Origin: Aurantiochytrium sp. KH105
Taxonomy: Eukaryota > Sar > Bigyra > Thraustochytrida > Thraustochytriidae
Reading direction: 5' to 3'
DNA: 64,000 bases
Assembly: GCA_003116975.1 (NCBI GenBank)
Contig: BGKB01000058.1
Coordinates: 306,138 to 370,137, forward strand
The translations under genes were made by a program, and so were the position numbers. Numbering within the stretch: position 1 is the stretch's first letter; every line of letters begins with the position of its first letter. Below the pieces are notes generated by a model. The model saw only the letters and a list, made by a program, of their open reading frames with translations, did no database searches and was not told the origin of the DNA. Shown here piece after piece: positions 39,406-49,260 of the stretch.

Positions 39406-40731
39406 ATGAGGCAGGGCGTCCGCTCGGGCGTGGCGCTGGCCAAGGCCGGCGCGCGCAGACAGGCGTGGGCCGCGAGCGGCAGGAGGTCGCTGGCGTCGTC
39501 GTCGTCGAGCTCGGGCGCCGCGTCCGACGTGGACATCGACAACATCCCGCACCACAAGCTCGAGGCCGTGCTGGGCGACGCCCTGCTGGCCGCCCAGACA
39601 CGCAAGAAGAAGCTCCTCGGCGACGCGCCGGGACTCCCCGTCACGGGCCCCGAGTTCGATGCCGCCGCCTTTTACGAACAGGTGCAGGGCGCCAACTGCG
39701 AGAACGTCGTGGGCTTTTTGCCTATCCCTGTCGGCGTCGTGGGCCCGCTCGAGGTCAATGGCAAGTCGCACTACGTGCCCATGGCCACCACGGAGGGCGC
39801 CCTCTTGGCCTCGACGAACCGTGGCGCGCGCGCCATCCGCGAGGCCGGCGGTGCCAAGGCCCGCGTCGTGCGCGAGGGCATGACGCGTTCGCCCGTTCTT
39901 GGCTTCAACAGCACCATGGAGGCCGCCGACTTTGCCGCCTGGATCAAGGAGCCCGAGACGCTGCAAAAGCTCAAGGACATCTTTGCCACCACCACCAACT
40001 TTGGCAAGCTCACCAGCGTCACCCCCACGGTTGCCGGACGCTACTGCTACCTGCGCTTCGAGGCCCAGACCGGCGACGCCATGGGCATGAACATGGTTGG
40101 TAAGGGCACCAACCGCATCGTCGAGGAGCTCGTGCAGACCTCTCCGGCCAAGCTCATCTCGCTCTCGAGCAACATGTGTACCGACAAGAAGCCCAGCGCG
40201 CTCAACTGGACCCAGGGCCGCGGCAAGTCTGTCGTCTGCGAGGTCGTCCTCTCTGCCGAGATTGTCGAAAAGGTCCTCAAGACCAACATTGCTGATCTTG
40301 CGCAGCTCAGCATCACAAAGAACCTCGTGGGCTCCTCGCTCGCGGGCTCGATCGGCGGCAACAACGCGCACGCCGCCAACGTCGTCACGGCAATCTACCT
40401 CGCTACTGGCCAGGATCCGGCGCAAAATGTCGAGTCTAGCAACTGCATGGTGCTCTTTGAGCCCATCGACGAGGGCAAGAACCTCCACGTCTCTGTGACC
40501 ATGCCCAGCATCGAGGTTGGCACTGTCGGCGGTGGCACTACGCTCCCTGCTCAGCGCCAGAACCTTGAGGTCCTCGGCGTCGCCGGCGCTGACCGCGAGA
40601 ACCCGGGCGGTAACGCCCGCAGTCTCGCTGAGATCGTCGCGGCCAGTGTGCTTGCTGGAGAGCTTTCGCTCAACGCTGCGCTGTCCTCGAACGCGCTCAT
40701 TTCTGCTCACCTCGCCCTCAACCGCAAGTAG
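39406..40731 (+). CDS. HMGR: HMG-CoA reductase, soluble, class I type
   Basis: Reduces HMG-CoA to mevalonate with NADPH, the committed step of the mevalonate pathway. 441 aa from ATG 39406. It lacks the N-terminal sterol-sensing membrane domain of animal and fungal enzymes. The first ~40 residues are basic and Ser/Ala-rich without acids (VRSGVALAKAGARRQAWAA), fitting a mitochondrial presequence as reported for some protist HMGRs. Catalytic-domain motifs are complete: ENVVGFLPIPVGVVGPL, TTEGALLASTNRG (Glu), GDAMGMNMVGKGTNR, CTDKKPSALNW (Lys), GQDPAQNVESSN (Asp) and a C-terminal SAHLALNRK aligning with the catalytic His. No peroxisomal SKL ends the protein. It lies 1.17 kb after the sterol-desaturase gene on the same strand. 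The large antisense ORF here is a shadow. Confidence 0.95.
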   Translation: MRQGVRSGVALAKAGARRQAWAASGRRSLASSSSSSGAASDVDIDNIPHHKLEAVLGDALLAAQTRKKKLLGDAPGLPVTGPEFDAAAFYEQVQGANCENVVGFLPIPVGVVGPLEVNGKSHYVPMATTEGALLASTNRGARAIREAGGAKARVVREGMTRSPVLGFNSTMEAADFAAWIKEPETLQKLKDIFATTTNFGKLTSVTPTVAGRYCYLRFEAQTGDAMGMNMVGKGTNRIVEELVQTSPAKLISLSSNMCTDKKPSALNWTQGRGKSVVCEVVLSAEIVEKVLKTNIADLAQLSITKNLVGSSLAGSIGGNNAHAANVVTAIYLATGQDPAQNVESSNCMVLFEPIDEGKNLHVSVTMPSIEVGTVGGGTTLPAQRQNLEVLGVAGADRENPGGNARSLAEIVAASVLAGELSLNAALSSNALISAHLALNRK

Positions 40732-41423
40732 ACGTGCTCGCTCACAACCCGCCACAGGGCAGCTCTCTCGCTCTCTCTCTGTTCAGCTCGTAAGAGGAGC
40801 CGCCGGCTTTAGCAAACTATACCACCATCGTATTGAAGAATCGAGGACTCGTCTGTGTCCTGTGTCAGTCTGAATCTTTGCTTGCTTGTTTGCTTGCTTG
40901 TTGAACTTTTTCCATTCGTTGGTCTTTGGCCCGAGATCGTCGTGCGAAAAGGCTTTGGTTCGTCAAGTTTGTCAAGCTTGCAACACGAGATTGACTTTCA
41001 AAGAATTGCTCCACGGTCAAGAATTGCTCATGCTCGTTCAAGGCAAACGAAAAATGACAGGACCTTTCGCTGAGAAAGGTATACACACCACTCATCATCG
41101 TGATCCTTTTCATCATGGCTTCCTTGTCTCCTCCTCCCCTCGCAACCTTTCACCACGCAAGTTGAACTCCTGTGCCAAGCAGACCATGTTTTGGCCGCAA
41201 CGCAATTGGGCGGAATTTTTCATCTCGCCATTCCGCGGAGGAGCAAACAGAGTCCGTTGCCTGCAGTGTCTGGATCGTGTTTGCGCACGCGTGCGGGCCC
41301 TCGCTTCACGAAAGCAGCAAAGGCAGCGGAGCCAGTCGACAGCACTGCCTGGCAGCAGGCTCGCGCAGTCAGGTGCGCAGTCGGCGCATAAGGCTCGCGC
41401 ACAGGGCTCGCGCAAAGCGACAA
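40732..41423. other. Spacer HMGR-TPR gene
   Basis: 692 bp with a CTTG/TTGC run at about 40875-40903. No gene was recognised. Confidence 0.4.
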
Positions 41424-42391
41424 ATGGAGCCCTCCGACGAAGCAAGCCGCGAGGCCGGCAACGAGGCGCTGGGCAACGGCGAGTTTGCGCGCGCCGTAGA
41501 AATATACTCGAGGGCGCTCGTGGCCGACCCTGAGGACGAGAAGCTCTATTCGAATCGATCGCTGGCGTAAGTTGAGGTGGGAGAAAAGAAGGGACACGAG
41601 CTCAAGGGTTCGCTCGACGCTGACGCGGACAGCATTTTGATGCTCGCAGACACTATCGTCAGGATAACTTCAAGGCCGCCATTGCCGACGCCGATGAGGC
41701 GATTCGACTCAAGCCCACGTGGGAGCGAGGTTATGTACGCAAGGCGCTTGCCATGGAAAAGGCAGGCGCGAGTGACGAGGAGGTGCTTGCTGTCTACGAA
41801 AAAGGCGCGCTCGAGGTTCCTCACAGCATGCTCTTGGCGCGCGCCGTGGTGGGTTTGCGTGAGCGCGTCATTCTTGATGCTTTACCACCTTCTACGAGCG
41901 ATGCAAAAGAAGAAGTAGACGCTGATGCGGAAGATGGCGAGAAAGAGGAATCTCGTGTTTCGTGGCGCGAGGACGAGATTGCTCGTCATTACGCAGAGCG
42001 TGGCGTGATGTACGCTCGAATGAAGATCGATCAGCCAGACACGCCTTTTTTGGTCTATGATGAAGACCTTGCTCGAGACAAGAACCTCATTGGCACGGTG
42101 ACTGACAAGTCGCAGCCACCAGAATTTGTTGACATTGACGCCTTGCGCGAAAAACTCGGTCTCGTGCAAGTCGCCCAGCAGGAGCAGCAGGAGCAGCAGC
42201 GCACCCAGCTGCAGGAAGAACAGTGCAAGAGTCAAGAGGGCCAGAGAGGCAATGAAGTGTCTGCGACTTCTGACTTTGAGTCAAAACGCAAACAAATTTA
42301 CCGAGTCGAGGGGGATGTTTTCCGTAGCGTCCAGTGCGCTTCCGCGGCTGCACCTGCGGCTGCTTCGGCTTCCACTAACGATGAGCTCTAG
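41424..42391 (+). CDS. Small TPR protein, two exons
   Basis: 294 aa after splicing; function not known. Exon 1 is 41424-41566, the intron is 41567-41649 (83 bp, GTAAGT…CTCGCAG) and exon 2 is 41650-42391. Splicing rebuilds a TPR exactly: LYSNRSLA joins HYRQDNFKAAIADADEA. The N-terminal STI1/Hop-like TPRs run NEALGNGEFARAVEIYSRAL, ADPEDEKLYSNRS and IRLKPTWERGYVRKALAM (residues about 8-85). The C-terminal half has a conserved-looking block (DTPFLVYDEDLARDK, QPPEFVDIDALREKLGL) followed by a Gln-rich coil. It could be an Hsp70/Hsp90 co-chaperone-type adaptor. Without the splice both halves hit stops quickly, which supports the intron. Confidence 0.8.
41567..41649 (+). other. Spliceosomal intron in TPR gene
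   Basis: A canonical GTAAGT donor and CAG acceptor, 83 bp, phase 2. The joined frame restores a TPR consensus. Confidence 0.85.
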
Positions 42392-43271
42392 CTTAGCATA
42401 CGTTATGGCGCTTATGGCGCACACTTGCAAGAATCGGTTTCTTCCTAGGCCACGAGATGTTGCTGCGACTCTCACTGCTCGTGCTAGGGCCATTGTTGCT
42501 CGTCCAACATGTAAGTGTCATTGGTACCACCACTGCTGACGACGACGACAACACAGCATGGCTGAATGCTGGAGTGTGAAACCTCGCCAAGTCGTTATCT
42601 TTTCCTTTTCGGCCTTTGCGCGCCCCAGCCGGAATCACGACTCGGAGGAGGCACAATCTGGCCCTCCAGAGTTGATACGCTAACTAGGGCTGAACAGATC
42701 TAGGTTGGATTGGGCTGGGCTGGTCTGATCAACCAAGTCGGCCTGATCTGCCTCTGTCCCAATTTGCAGTTGGTGCTTTCCCTCTGCCCCTCCTTTCCTG
42801 CCTCTCTTTCGCCTTTGTCGACATTGCGGATGCCTTGCCATGCATGCATCATGATTGCATCGCGTTGCTTTCTTTGCCTTGCATGCATGGATGGATGAAC
42901 GGGTTGGAGATGGGATGCGAGCGACTGACTGTGAGGGCCCCAGAAGAGAGCGCCGACCTGGTCGAGAAACCGCCGTTGGCACGCCTTCCAGGAGGGCCAA
43001 TCTTGCGAACCGCGCAAGATTTCCGTCCACCACACAGAACCAAACGAACGACCCACCGAAGGAAAGAAATAAAAAGAGGAAAAGAGACCTAGGCCAAACC
43101 GCCGGCGGCACGAGCGCGACCCGAAGGAGTGCAGGAGGAGCGGCAGGCACGTGGTGTCGGCCGTCACGACCGAGCGAGCCGGGGACAGCGGCCAAGAGAC
43201 CCGGCCGACGAGACCGACCGATCAACCACGAGCGCTGGCCTCCAGTCGAATCGGCTCCCAGACGAAGAACA

Positions 43272-43308
43272 TTTCTTTCTTTCTTTCTTTCTTTCTTTTT
43301 CTTTCTCT
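43272..43308. repeat. (CTTT)n microsatellite
   Basis: About nine CTTT units, pyrimidine-only on the plus strand. Confidence 0.9.
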
Positions 43309-44283
43309 CTGTATTTTCCACTTTTCCCCCTTTTGAATTTTCCTTTTTCCTCTGGCTGCGTGATTTCCCTTTTCCTGCTTACTACATTAGCTTGTGGCAG
43401 CTTCTTTTTCTTTCTTTTTCCCACGCCTCACTGTCCGCACTATGGTCGCGCGGCTTCTTCCAGGGCCCGCGAGAACGACCAAGCGCGCCATGCCGCTGCT
43501 GCTGCCAGGCTGCTGGCGGGAAAGCGAGGCGCGGCGAGGCTCCCCGGAGGGAGGCGGCAAGAAGGCGAGCAGGCAGGCAGGCCTCGCGGGAGGGAGAGTC
43601 CAGGCGAGGAGAGCCGCGAGCCTGGCCGGTCCAGGCGCGACGCGGAGATGGACGAGAGGAGCGAGCCGGGCGTCCAACCTCGCCTCCTTCGCCCTTGCGC
43701 GTCATGTTGCTTTCGCCCTCTGGCACCTCGCCACGCAAGAGTCCGATTTTTGCTCCTCAAATACCCCCATATTCGAAACGCTTTCCTTTATAAAACGATT
43801 ACTGTTCCATCCAAATGTTCTAAAGGGGAGCAGTTTCCGAGAGTAGCGACACGAGATCCGCGGCCAAGGGGGGGCGCCTCTGGCCCCAGAAAGGCGCGGC
43901 AGCTTCGGAAAAGAAGAGCGTCGCCTCGGACGCCACTGCGAGCGGGAGGCGGCAGAGGGCGGCAGAGGGGCGCGGGGGCGCGGGTGTGGGCTTTAAAGAG
44001 CGGCGTCGTTGTGACCGGCCACGACTCGAGGCGGCAAGGCAAAGCAAGAAGGCGATCCCGGTGGCGATCCGCACGGGCGGCGGAGAGCGCGGGCGGGCGT
44101 GCGTGCGTGCGCGCGTGCGTGCGTGCGGGCGGGCGGCGGGCGAAGTTCCTTACACGCAGCTAGCGTAGCCGGGCTGCTTGGGACGAGAAAGCGGGCTCGT
44201 GCGCATCGCATTTTGGGATTCCGTGATCGGGTTTGAACGCCAGACCACGGCCGGTCTCGCGCTCTGCTCGTGCCTCGAGCCTT

Positions 44284-44316
44284 TGCCTCGCCTCGCCTCG
44301 CCTCGACTCGCCTTGC
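44284..44316. repeat. (CTCGC)n pentanucleotide run
   Basis: About six units of CTCGC or CTCGA, 30-65 bp upstream of the M11-like start codon. Confidence 0.8.
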
Positions 44317-44345
44317 ATTGAGGAGAGAAAGGAGAGAAAGCTACG

Positions 44346-46091
44346 ATGAAGACGTCGACGATGGTGGCGGTGCTGTGCGTGGCGCTCCTGGCGTTCGCAT
44401 GGGCAGCCGTGGCCCAGGACGAGGGCGAGACGCCCATTTTTAAGCCATATGCGGGCAAGACCGTTCTGACCTTCAAGGTGGACGACTCGCTTGAACAAGC
44501 AGAGTTCGATGAAGGCATCTTCCCCAATCCGAACAAGGGCACGGCGCCGCGAAAAGTGCGGATGCAGTTCCTACACGCCGAGTACACAAATGTACTCAAC
44601 GAAACCATGTATGGCATCCCCGAGGACAAGTTCCCCATTGTGTCCGACAAAGAATGGGCTGACATCTTTTTCTCCAAGTTAAAGCTCTGGAGCAACAACA
44701 CCTTTGACGTCGCCCCACAAATGGGCATCGGCTTTGAGCGCATCGAAACGGGGCTGGAGCTCAAGGGCGACCAGATGAGCATCCCCGCCTCGAAGCGGTT
44801 CAAGGACGTGGTTCGCAATATCATGCGAGCCAAGACCAAGGCCAAGAAGAGCAGGAGAGCGGGCCTCTTTCTCGGATCCATCCTGGGCCCGCGAAGTGCT
44901 GACAAGAACATGTTCAAACAAGAAGACATCCATGAATCCGATGATGAGGCCCCCGAGTCGCTCGACTCCTCGTCGGACGACGAGGACGACTCGCCGATGT
45001 CGTCGGAGCGCAACTACCTTGCCCAGGTCCTCATGAAGCCCGGCAAGGTTCTCAACCCGTTTGGCGGCAACGGATCGGGCGGTGGGTTCCCCATCCTTAA
45101 GAACGCCAGTCTTCCCTGCGCGTGGCACGAGTTTCTCCATAACCTGGGTCTCGGCCACTCTCTCCGTACCAACTACAGGAATGAAGATGGCACGTGGAAA
45201 TTTGTTAAAGAGTACGGTGACACCCTTTCTGTTCAGGGTGGATCCAAGTACATTCCGCCCATTGACGAGGCTGGCCCTGCTGGTGTGCTTCCTGCCCAAG
45301 CTCACCGCATGGACTGGCTGACACCTGACCAGTTCATCCACCTCACCCCCGGCAAAACCTACACGCTACGCACCCCCGACGCCTACCATCGCACGGAACC
45401 CACTGCGCTCGTCTGGAAGGATCGCACCTACGGCACGAACCACTGGTTTTCCTTTTGGAAATCCGAGTCCTCTTTTGACGATGATTACGAGAAAGAGCAG
45501 GGTTCCAACGCGCATGGCGGCCACCGGGGCTGGAGTGACCACGCACTTGACAATGTTGCTAAGAGCAGCTACCTTGTGAATCAGTTCGGCAAGGACTACT
45601 GGCACCAAACGGGCCTCCATTTTCAGACGCTTGACTATGGTGACGATTTCATCACGGTGAAAATCGACTATGACCCGACCAAGCGGACCTCGTGGCAGCC
45701 TGAGTTCGAGGTCACGACTACACGTAAATCTGGTGGGCCCAAGACAAAATCGAGCGTCACGCTCAACTTTGTTATGCTTCGTGATAACATTCCTCAGGAA
45801 AAGCAAGACCCTTTTCTCATTACTCATGGTATCATGGCTGACTGCGAGTTTCGCAAGTTCGACATGGGTGGCTGGAAAAATCGCGGTCTCATCATTGCTG
45901 GTGGTCACACTGGAAAGCGTGACCACGTTGAGATCAAGTCTCGCCGTTACCGCCTCCGTGCCTCGTTGACGCTTGCTCATCCCGGCAATGCGCACGCTCT
46001 TACGGCTGAGGAGAAGAACAAGATCCACTACTGTGACATTTACATTGGTAGCAAGATGTCCAAGGCACGCGTTGGCATCCAGTTTTCTTGA
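44346..46091 (+). CDS. Secreted metzincin, M11 (gametolysin)-like
   Basis: A predicted extracellular zinc protease of 581 aa. Signal peptide 1-23 (VAVLCVALLAFAWAAVA). The zinc site HEFLHNLGLGH at about 261-271 is a full HExxHxxGxxH, and the later AHRMDWLTPDQF fits the Met-turn-plus-Trp region of gametolysin-type (M11) enzymes. Before the active site lies a Lys-rich then acidic stretch (KAKKSRRAG; SSSDDEDDSPMSSE), a plausible prodomain cleavage area. The C-terminal 250 residues form a β-rich domain with paired Cys. In green algae M11 enzymes degrade cell walls at gamete fusion; a role in wall remodelling or feeding is inferred. An acidic tract and few Cys distinguish it from the ADAM at 19.4-23.1 kb. 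The assignment to M11 rather than another metzincin family is moderate. Confidence 0.7.
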   Translation: MKTSTMVAVLCVALLAFAWAAVAQDEGETPIFKPYAGKTVLTFKVDDSLEQAEFDEGIFPNPNKGTAPRKVRMQFLHAEYTNVLNETMYGIPEDKFPIVSDKEWADIFFSKLKLWSNNTFDVAPQMGIGFERIETGLELKGDQMSIPASKRFKDVVRNIMRAKTKAKKSRRAGLFLGSILGPRSADKNMFKQEDIHESDDEAPESLDSSSDDEDDSPMSSERNYLAQVLMKPGKVLNPFGGNGSGGGFPILKNASLPCAWHEFLHNLGLGHSLRTNYRNEDGTWKFVKEYGDTLSVQGGSKYIPPIDEAGPAGVLPAQAHRMDWLTPDQFIHLTPGKTYTLRTPDAYHRTEPTALVWKDRTYGTNHWFSFWKSESSFDDDYEKEQGSNAHGGHRGWSDHALDNVAKSSYLVNQFGKDYWHQTGLHFQTLDYGDDFITVKIDYDPTKRTSWQPEFEVTTTRKSGGPKTKSSVTLNFVMLRDNIPQEKQDPFLITHGIMADCEFRKFDMGGWKNRGLIIAGGHTGKRDHVEIKSRRYRLRASLTLAHPGNAHALTAEEKNKIHYCDIYIGSKMSKARVGIQFS

Positions 46092-46312
46092 GCAGCGTCT
46101 CGGGAATAACTAAAAGCAAAATAAATCAAACAATAGCAAGTAGCTTTTTTACGATTGTACTTTGTCCTATTGCATTCCAACTCCATTCCATTCGAAGCAA
46201 CGTCTTCCATTCGTTCGTTCGAACGTGGAATTTCCCTTCCACCCCTTTCCCTATCGAGGCTCCGAGCGACTCGCTATTGCAAATCGCTGGCGTCATCTCA
46301 TCTCCTGGATGT

Positions 46313-46341
46313 GGTCGGTCTGTCTGTCGGTCGGTCGGTCG
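46313..46341. repeat. GGTC/TGTC tetranucleotide run
   Basis: GGTCGGTCTGTCTGTCGGTC-type sequence preceded by GATGTG, as is the (GGTC)8 tract at 12361. Confidence 0.85.
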
Positions 46342-47633
46342 GGTCATGTAGTGCTGCCTTGCATTGCATCAGGCCGCGGCTGCACTTTACTCAGCCGGCG
46401 CGACCTTCGCAGACCTCGTCGACGATCACCTCCGAGCAAGACGAGCAGCCTCGCGCCGAGCCCGCCGCGGCTCTCGACCCGCGCTGTTCTTCCTCTTCGC
46501 GCCGCGGCGGTCCCGCGGGGTCTCCAGAGCTGCGCAAGCTGCGCGCCATCAGGCCCGTCCGCGTCGTCCTCAGAGTAGTTGACGAGAGAGAACGCACCTC
46601 CCTCGACGCTGCCAGTGCGCGCGTCCGCGTCTGCAAGCCACCACTCCAGCGAGGGCGACAGGAAGCCGCCCGCGAACGACGACAGCTCGCACGCCTCCAG
46701 CATCCTCGCGCGCGGGACTCCGGACGCGCAAGTTCGCAAGTTCGCAATCTGCCAGTCTCTTCCAAACCCAAATGGTTTTGTGTTGTACCAGCCAGACAGC
46801 AGTACAGAAGTAGATGCGCGCATCTCGAGCTCCGCATCGAGACAGCAATGAGGGGCTGGCCGACGGGAAGTCCGCCTCCTAAGAGTGAGAGAAGAGAGAA
46901 TTCACCTTTCCCCGTCAGAGTATAACTTGAGATGGCCTACGAGATTCTTTTCGTGCAGTCACGGCCACGAAGACTACTAGGCCTATAGATGGGGACAGAG
47001 GCAGGGAAAGAAGAAAAGGAACAAACCGACCTCAGGGAGGTGTCTATCTGCACTGCACTGCCTCTGTCTGCCACGGAAAAGGTCGGGCACGCTCTGGCGG
47101 ATGCGAGCACGTAGGCTTGGCGCTGATTTCTATGGCAATGTGACTGCTGCCAGCAGCAGTAAAGTATGGAAAGGAGGATTATGATGCGTCGATCGGATTC
47201 AACGCCATTCATCATCTTCAGAGACAACGCGAGAGACTGCTTACTACTTCCTCAATGTTCTCCACTGCTACCTGAAGCTACATAAAGCAAAGACATTAGA
47301 CGACCTGTAGCTGCATTGCGTGCTTCCCATCGTCGACACAGCTGTGCGTATTGCAGAAGAGAGGCGGAAGGAATAGGATCCAGTCAGACACAAGCCACGG
47401 AAGCATTTCATGCTCCTGTTGTCGTCACTATGGCCGCTCGTTTTACTCTTGCTGGCAATCGCCCGGGAAGCCACATCCTAGCATCCAAAATGGAAGCGTG
47501 TATTGCACAATTTTATCATGGTGATGCATCTATGACCTTGCCTCTATCGCAAGGCGCTTCAAGCTGCAACTGCCACCTCACACACGACGGCAGGCGTAGC
47601 TTGCGGCCGCGGGTCGTCCGTAAGAGGTTAATA

Positions 47634-47652
47634 CCCCCCCCCCCCCCCCCCC
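47634..47652. repeat. Poly-C run (19)
   Basis: Nineteen consecutive C residues. Length may be assembly-limited. Confidence 0.9.
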
Positions 47653-48997
47653 TTTCTGACGCTCTTGGCAGTGGCAGCACAGCTTGCAAACGCAGCGGGG
47701 CTGCCCCACCACCCATTGGCGCGGCCTGTGACTGGGGCTCTCGGATCGATGCGACTCTTGACGCTGTGACGCTTCCGGCGCCGGTCGGGAAGCGGTCGCC
47801 ACTCCTGCCGCAGCCGCTGCCGGCCCCGGCGTCGCTCGATCCCTGGCGCCTCGCGCAAGAGCCAAGAGCCAACCCGAGCCATTCGTTTGGAACCGTCTCT
47901 TCCGCCTCCCCGGCCAGTCAACATTTTCCTGCCTGGCCGCCTACCACATAAAAGAGCCTGCGCCGCCAACGGCAGGCACGGCCAGAGCGGCGGCGTCTAC
48001 GCCAACATCGCCATCGCGATGACCGACCTGCACTGTGCTGCAGGTGATGATTACCCTCGCCATCAGCGACGACGAGACTTGATGATGTGAACGCCGAGCA
48101 AGGCCAGCAAGCTCGTGCACGCTTGATGCGATTGCGATCGATCGCCGAGCCCTGCGCGCAGAGCCACCCACCCCACCCGCGCGCGGCAAAGGTCGGCTGC
48201 CATCATGGCCTCCCTCCGCGGCGAGCCAGCCACGCCACGCGAGCCAGCCGCAGCCGCTGCCAGATGCTACTGCAGCCACCGCTTCGTCTCCGGGTCGCTG
48301 TCGCGGGCGAGGTCGCTGTCGCTGTCGCTGCCGCGGTCGCCGTCACCGATGCTGGCTTCCGCGGTCCCCGGCAGCCTCGCTGCACGCACGCCGGAGGCGC
48401 CCGATCCAGCCGCAGCCGACGTCGCGGTGCGGTCAAGAGCGGCGGCGGCAAGTCTTGGCCGCGGAAGCGGGCTCGCCTCTGCCGGTGCGGCTGCACTGGG
48501 TTTTCTACAGTTTAGGCGGTGCGGACGGCCCTCGTCGCGGTTTATGGTGTCGATCAAGAAGTGAGGCGCGGCACGTGCCCACCCGTGCAGCTGCTGCTGC
48601 TGGCACGGCTGGCCATGGCTGGCCCAGTGCGGCAGCGGCGCCGGCCTTCGAGGCCCGAGCGCCTGTCGCGCGGCCGGCCGACGTCCTATCCGCCTCGCTC
48701 CGGCAGTGGCCGGCGCAGCTGCAGCTGCAGCGCGGAGCGAGCCGAGTGGCAGGCTGCAGCGTAGTGAGTCCCAGGCGCACAGGGACCGGAAATGAGCGGT
48801 CAGGCCGGAGGGGGCACAATGCGCGAGGCGGAGGCACGGAAGCAGGGTGCGGAGCAGGGCGGGCTGCCGGAAATCGTGACGAGACTCGCAGCGCACCCCC
48901 TCTTAGAATCTCTTGCGGAGCCACTGGCCGCCCGAGGCAACACAAAATCGATCTTCTTCTTCTTCTTCTTCTTGGCAGTCCAAATCAAATCTAATCA

Positions 48998-49043
48998 AAT
49001 TCAAATTCGAATTCGAATTCAAATTCAAATTCAAATTCAAATC
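48998..49043. repeat. (AAATTC)n hexanucleotide run
   Basis: About seven units of AAATTC or GAATTC, preceded by a CTT run (about 48955-48972), ending about 220 bp upstream of the transglutaminase start. GAATTC-containing units make it partly palindromic. Confidence 0.85.
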
Positions 49044-49260
49044 CGGAGCCGCCAAAAGCAAAACCCGATCGCGAGACACGCTCGACGCGAGAGAGAAGCG
49101 ACGCGACGCGACGCTGGGCGGCGCGCGAGAGAGACGCGAGGCGGCGCGCGAGGGAGTCGCGGTCGCGAGGCGAGAGCACAGGACAGGCGCCCGCGGGCTG
49201 CGACAGGACGCAGCGCGAACGCGAGGCGGACGCGCGTTCGTGGCAGTGAGCAGCAGGAGG

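Larger units (their letters stand above)
42392..44345. other. 1.95-kb gene-poor spacer
   Basis: No convincing gene. Simple repeats include TTTC (43272-43308), a GCGT-rich run (about 44098-44130) and a CTCGC pentamer run (about 44284-44316) just before the M11-like start. Confidence 0.5.
46092..49260. other. 3.2-kb gene-poor spacer
   Basis: The largest stretch without a confident gene. It holds a GGTC-like repeat (about 46313-46341), a 19-bp poly-C run, and CTT and AAATTC repeats just before the transglutaminase. A minus-strand frame at 46344-46703 (MLEACELSSFAGGFLSPSLE) looks mildly protein-like but has no recognised domain. Confidence 0.5.

Noticed and set aside
39256-40755. A ~500-codon minus-strand frame antisense to HMG-CoA reductase
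   Set aside because: The HMGR frame is fully conserved; the antisense product is Arg/Val/Ala/Asp-rich without recognisable features.
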